Shown piece after piece: positions 11,832 through 13,734 of a stretch of 13,734 nucleotides of DNA; positions within the stretch are counted from its first letter, which is position 1; each line of letters opens with the position of its first letter. A model generated the notes under the pieces. The model did not search any database, was not told where the DNA came from, and saw only the letters and a program-made list of their open reading frames with translations. A program made the position numbers and the translations under genes. Source of the stretch: Bacillota bacterium (GTDB lineage: Bacteria > Bacillota > Clostridia > Christensenellales > Aristaeellaceae); contig JAEVZE010000339.1 of the NCBI GenBank assembly GCA_023392395.1, forward strand, positions 1-13,734, read 5' to 3'.

Positions 11832-13734
11832 ATGAAAAAGATGATGCGCGCGTTTGCACTGTCGCTCTCCTTCACCCTGATCTTCACGACGCTGCCCATG
11901 GAACATTCGATTCTGGCTTGGCCGCAACTGGCGATGGCAGAAACGGCGGCGGAGGAACCGACGCAGACGCCTTCCGAAGCGCCGACCCAAGGACCGACTC
12001 AAGCGCCAACCAAAGCGCCAGCGGAAGAGGCGACCGAGACGCCTGGGGAGACGCCGACTGAAGTACCGGCACCGGCGCCCACGGATGCGCCGACTGAAGT
12101 ACCGGCGCCGACACCCACGGATGCGCCGACGGAGGAACCAACCCTTGTGCCGACCGGGGAACCGATCGAAACACCGATGGAGACACCGACCCCAGCGCCT
12201 GTTGAAACGCCGGAACCGGCGACTTATTCGGTGTCGCCGGCCGAGGCTTCGTTTGAATTAAGCCCAGAAACGGCCGCGCTTGAATTTGCCATTACGCCTT
12301 CGGACGCCCCGTTTGTCGAGGTCGAGGGTCTTGAGAGCGCATATGAAAACGGCGTGGTCTCGATCAGCGCGGAGGCGCTTTCCGCGCTGGGCGCGGGGGA
12401 CCATACGCTAGCTTTCCTGTTTGAGGACGGCGTTCGGGTCAACGTGCAGCTGACCGTAACGTGCGCTTCGAAGGATCTCGTCGCAAAGGCGGGCATGTCC
12501 AGCCTCTACATCGGAGGCATACTATACTCCGCGAACCAAGACATCGACAACGCGGAGCAGCACTGGTCGTGGAAAGCCGAAGAATGCGTGTTGACGCTGA
12601 GCGGCTATGACGGCGGTTCGATCTACGGCAGTGATAGTATGAAGATTCACCTGGCGGAAGGTACGGTCAACATCGTCAACTCCTCCGAACGAGGCGCGAT
12701 CTCCTCGGGCTACGATCTTACGATTGACGGTTCGGGAGCGCTGACGGTGAGCAGCGCGGTGAGCTATGCCATCAGCGCCAGAAAAAACCTCACATTCGAA
12801 TCCGTGACGGTCAAAGCAAAAGGGAAGAAGCGGGCAATAGAATCCGAAGGCGATAACATTGTGATCAACGGCGGAACAATCGAGGTGGAGGGCGAAAGCA
12901 AGGAGGGTTATGGCTTCCATGGCGATGTAAAAGTGAACGGCGGGACCGTCCGTATCGAAGGCTTCGAATATGGCAGCGACTCCATGAACGTCACTTCTGG
13001 CAGCGTTACCATCAAAAACTGCAAGTATGGCATATTTGGCGGATTCAACGCGGCGGGCGGCGCGGTAGTCATCCAGAATATTGACAATATCGGCCTCTGG
13101 GGCGACGCCAATTCCACCGCGAGCATCCGAAATTGTACGCTTGACATTTTGAACTGCCGCGGAGACGCCTTGAACTTCAATGGTCTGATAAAAATCGGCG
13201 ACGGCGCAAGAGTGAATGCCCAAGCGCGCCATGTGGCAATATCCGCACAGGAAGAGTACGGCGTGATCGAGATCGACAAAACCGCCACGCTGGATCTGTA
13301 CGGAGGCACACAGGCCTTACGGGCCTATAAGACCGTCATCAACGGGAAGCGATACGCGGGCGCTTATAACCATGTGGTTATTCAGAACGGCGTTGTCATG
13401 GGGCAGGAAAACACCGTGTTTGAACTGTCCATTGGCGGGAGCGCATACGGCCCTTCCGAGTTGGGCGGGAGCCTGAACGGCGACGGATGGACGTGGACAC
13501 CCGCGAGCAAAACCATCGCGCTGAACGGCTATCACGGCGATGCGATCACCGCCGATGGCGAATCTATCGCACTGACGCTGAGCGGCGAAAACGACATCGA
13601 CGGAGACATGAACGCGTCCGGTGTGACGATCAGCGGCGATGGCAATCTAAGCGTTTCGCAAATCAAGTGCGTTAACGGCAGCCTCGTCATTCAGTCGGGA
13701 ACAATCAACGCGATGTATCTTGGCGCGAGCCGGG
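11832..13734 (+). CDS. Large secreted surface protein with Pro/Thr-rich stalk and beta-helix-like carbohydrate-binding modules (3' end outside window)
   Basis: The frame stays open from ATG 11832 (AAGAAAGG eight bases upstream) to the window edge: 634 codons, no stop. Residues 1-36 look like a Sec signal peptide (MKKMMRAFALSLSFTLIF, then AMA-E cleavage). Residues ~43-129 are a Pro/Thr/Glu/Ala-rich linker with a 12-residue repeat PTEVPAPAPTDA, suited to spanning the cell wall. Residues ~131-220 resemble an X2-type Ig-like module (VEGLESAYENG-VVSISAEALSALGAGDH, then LAFLFEDG). After that come Gly/Asn/Ile-rich short strands such as LTIDGSGALTVSS and VVINGG-like turns, typical of right-handed beta-helices. 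They are close in style to the Cthe_2159-type carbohydrate-binding domain. The opening signature WxWxxxxxxLxLxGYxGxxI occurs twice, at residues ~245 and ~553, so modules repeat about every 308 residues. No catalytic motif is visible. Cell-wall anchor or S-layer domains, if any, lie beyond the window. Confidence 0.82.
   Translation, partial: MKKMMRAFALSLSFTLIFTTLPMEHSILAWPQLAMAETAAEEPTQTPSEAPTQGPTQAPTKAPAEEATETPGETPTEVPAPAPTDAPTEVPAPTPTDAPTEEPTLVPTGEPIETPMETPTPAPVETPEPATYSVSPAEASFELSPETAALEFAITPSDAPFVEVEGLESAYENGVVSISAEALSALGAGDHTLAFLFEDGVRVNVQLTVTCASKDLVAKAGMSSLYIGGILYSANQDIDNAEQHWSWKAEECVLTLSGYDGGSIYGSDSMKIHLAEGTVNIVNSSERGAISSGYDLTIDGSGALTVSSAVSYAISARKNLTFESVTVKAKGKKRAIESEGDNIVINGGTIEVEGESKEGYGFHGDVKVNGGTVRIEGFEYGSDSMNVTSGSVTIKNCKYGIFGGFNAAGGAVVIQNIDNIGLWGDANSTASIRNCTLDILNCRGDALNFNGLIKIGDGARVNAQARHVAISAQEEYGVIEIDKTATLDLYGGTQALRAYKTVINGKRYAGAYNHVVIQNGVVMGQENTVFELSIGGSAYGPSELGGSLNGDGWTWTPASKTIALNGYHGDAITADGESIALTLSGENDIDGDMNASGVTISGDGNLSVSQIKCVNGSLVIQSGTINAMYLGASR
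12054..12125 (+). repeat. 36-bp tandem repeat in the proline-rich linker
   Basis: Two adjacent 36-base units, starting at 12054 and 12090, both begin CCGACTGAAGTACCGGC and encode PTEVPAPAPTDA and PTEVPAPTPTDA. A degenerate third unit (PTEEPTLVPTGE) follows. They differ at only a few positions, so the linker probably grew by recent slippage or unequal exchange. Confidence 0.8.

Overview
The window looks like part of a GC-rich, spore-forming, anaerobic Gram-positive genome (Bacillota, probably Clostridia). It carries a cotJ spore-coat operon, strong AGGAGG-type ribosome binding sites, occasional GTG/TTG starts, RbsABC-type sugar uptake, a LytTR/DUF3021 regulatory pair and a secreted protein with a proline-rich stalk. 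No rRNA, tRNA, CRISPR array or intact insertion sequence was seen.

Region 1 (1-7449, + strand) is a sugar-catabolism operon. It holds the end of a fucose/arabinose-isomerase-fold sugar isomerase (cut by the window edge), a transketolase split into N- and C-terminal subunits, an FGGY kinase very close to glycerol kinase, and an ABC importer (binding protein, double ATPase, permease). The three enzyme genes after the isomerase are joined by 4-bp ATGA overlaps. A hairpin sits in the 87-bp gap before the highly translatable binding-protein gene. This enzyme set (aldose isomerase, ketose kinase, split transketolase, importer of the RbsB family) is the one known for the transketolase route of D-apiose catabolism: apiose to apulose to apulose 4-phosphate, then to DHAP and xylulose 5-phosphate. 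I infer that substrate from gene content only; another branched or short sugar is possible.

Region 2 (7450-7895) has no convincing gene. It contains an 8-bp GC-rich terminator hairpin and, facing it on the - strand, a very good sigma-A-type promoter, which together could make a ~120-nt RNA.

Region 3 (7896-9056, + strand) is cotJA-cotJB-cotJC, a spore-coat operon. cotJC (a manganese-catalase-family protein) is broken by a one-base frameshift at codon 11 and an amber codon at codon 64, next to a predicted metal ligand. The start of cotJA is also ill-defined.

Region 4 (9151-11473, - strand) holds a membrane-anchored alpha/beta hydrolase (platelet-activating-factor acetylhydrolase-like), then a LytTR DNA-binding regulator and a four-helix DUF3021 membrane protein that overlap by 4 bp. 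A clear promoter and a leader hairpin precede the LytTR gene. Two 20-bp-spaced direct repeats resembling LytTR boxes lie upstream of the hydrolase, suggesting that the regulator controls it, the divergent gene, or both.

Region 5 (11832-end, + strand) is the first 634 codons of a large secreted protein: signal peptide, about 90 residues of Pro/Thr/Glu-rich linker, an Ig-like X2-type module, and repeated right-handed beta-helix-like carbohydrate-binding modules. It runs off the window.
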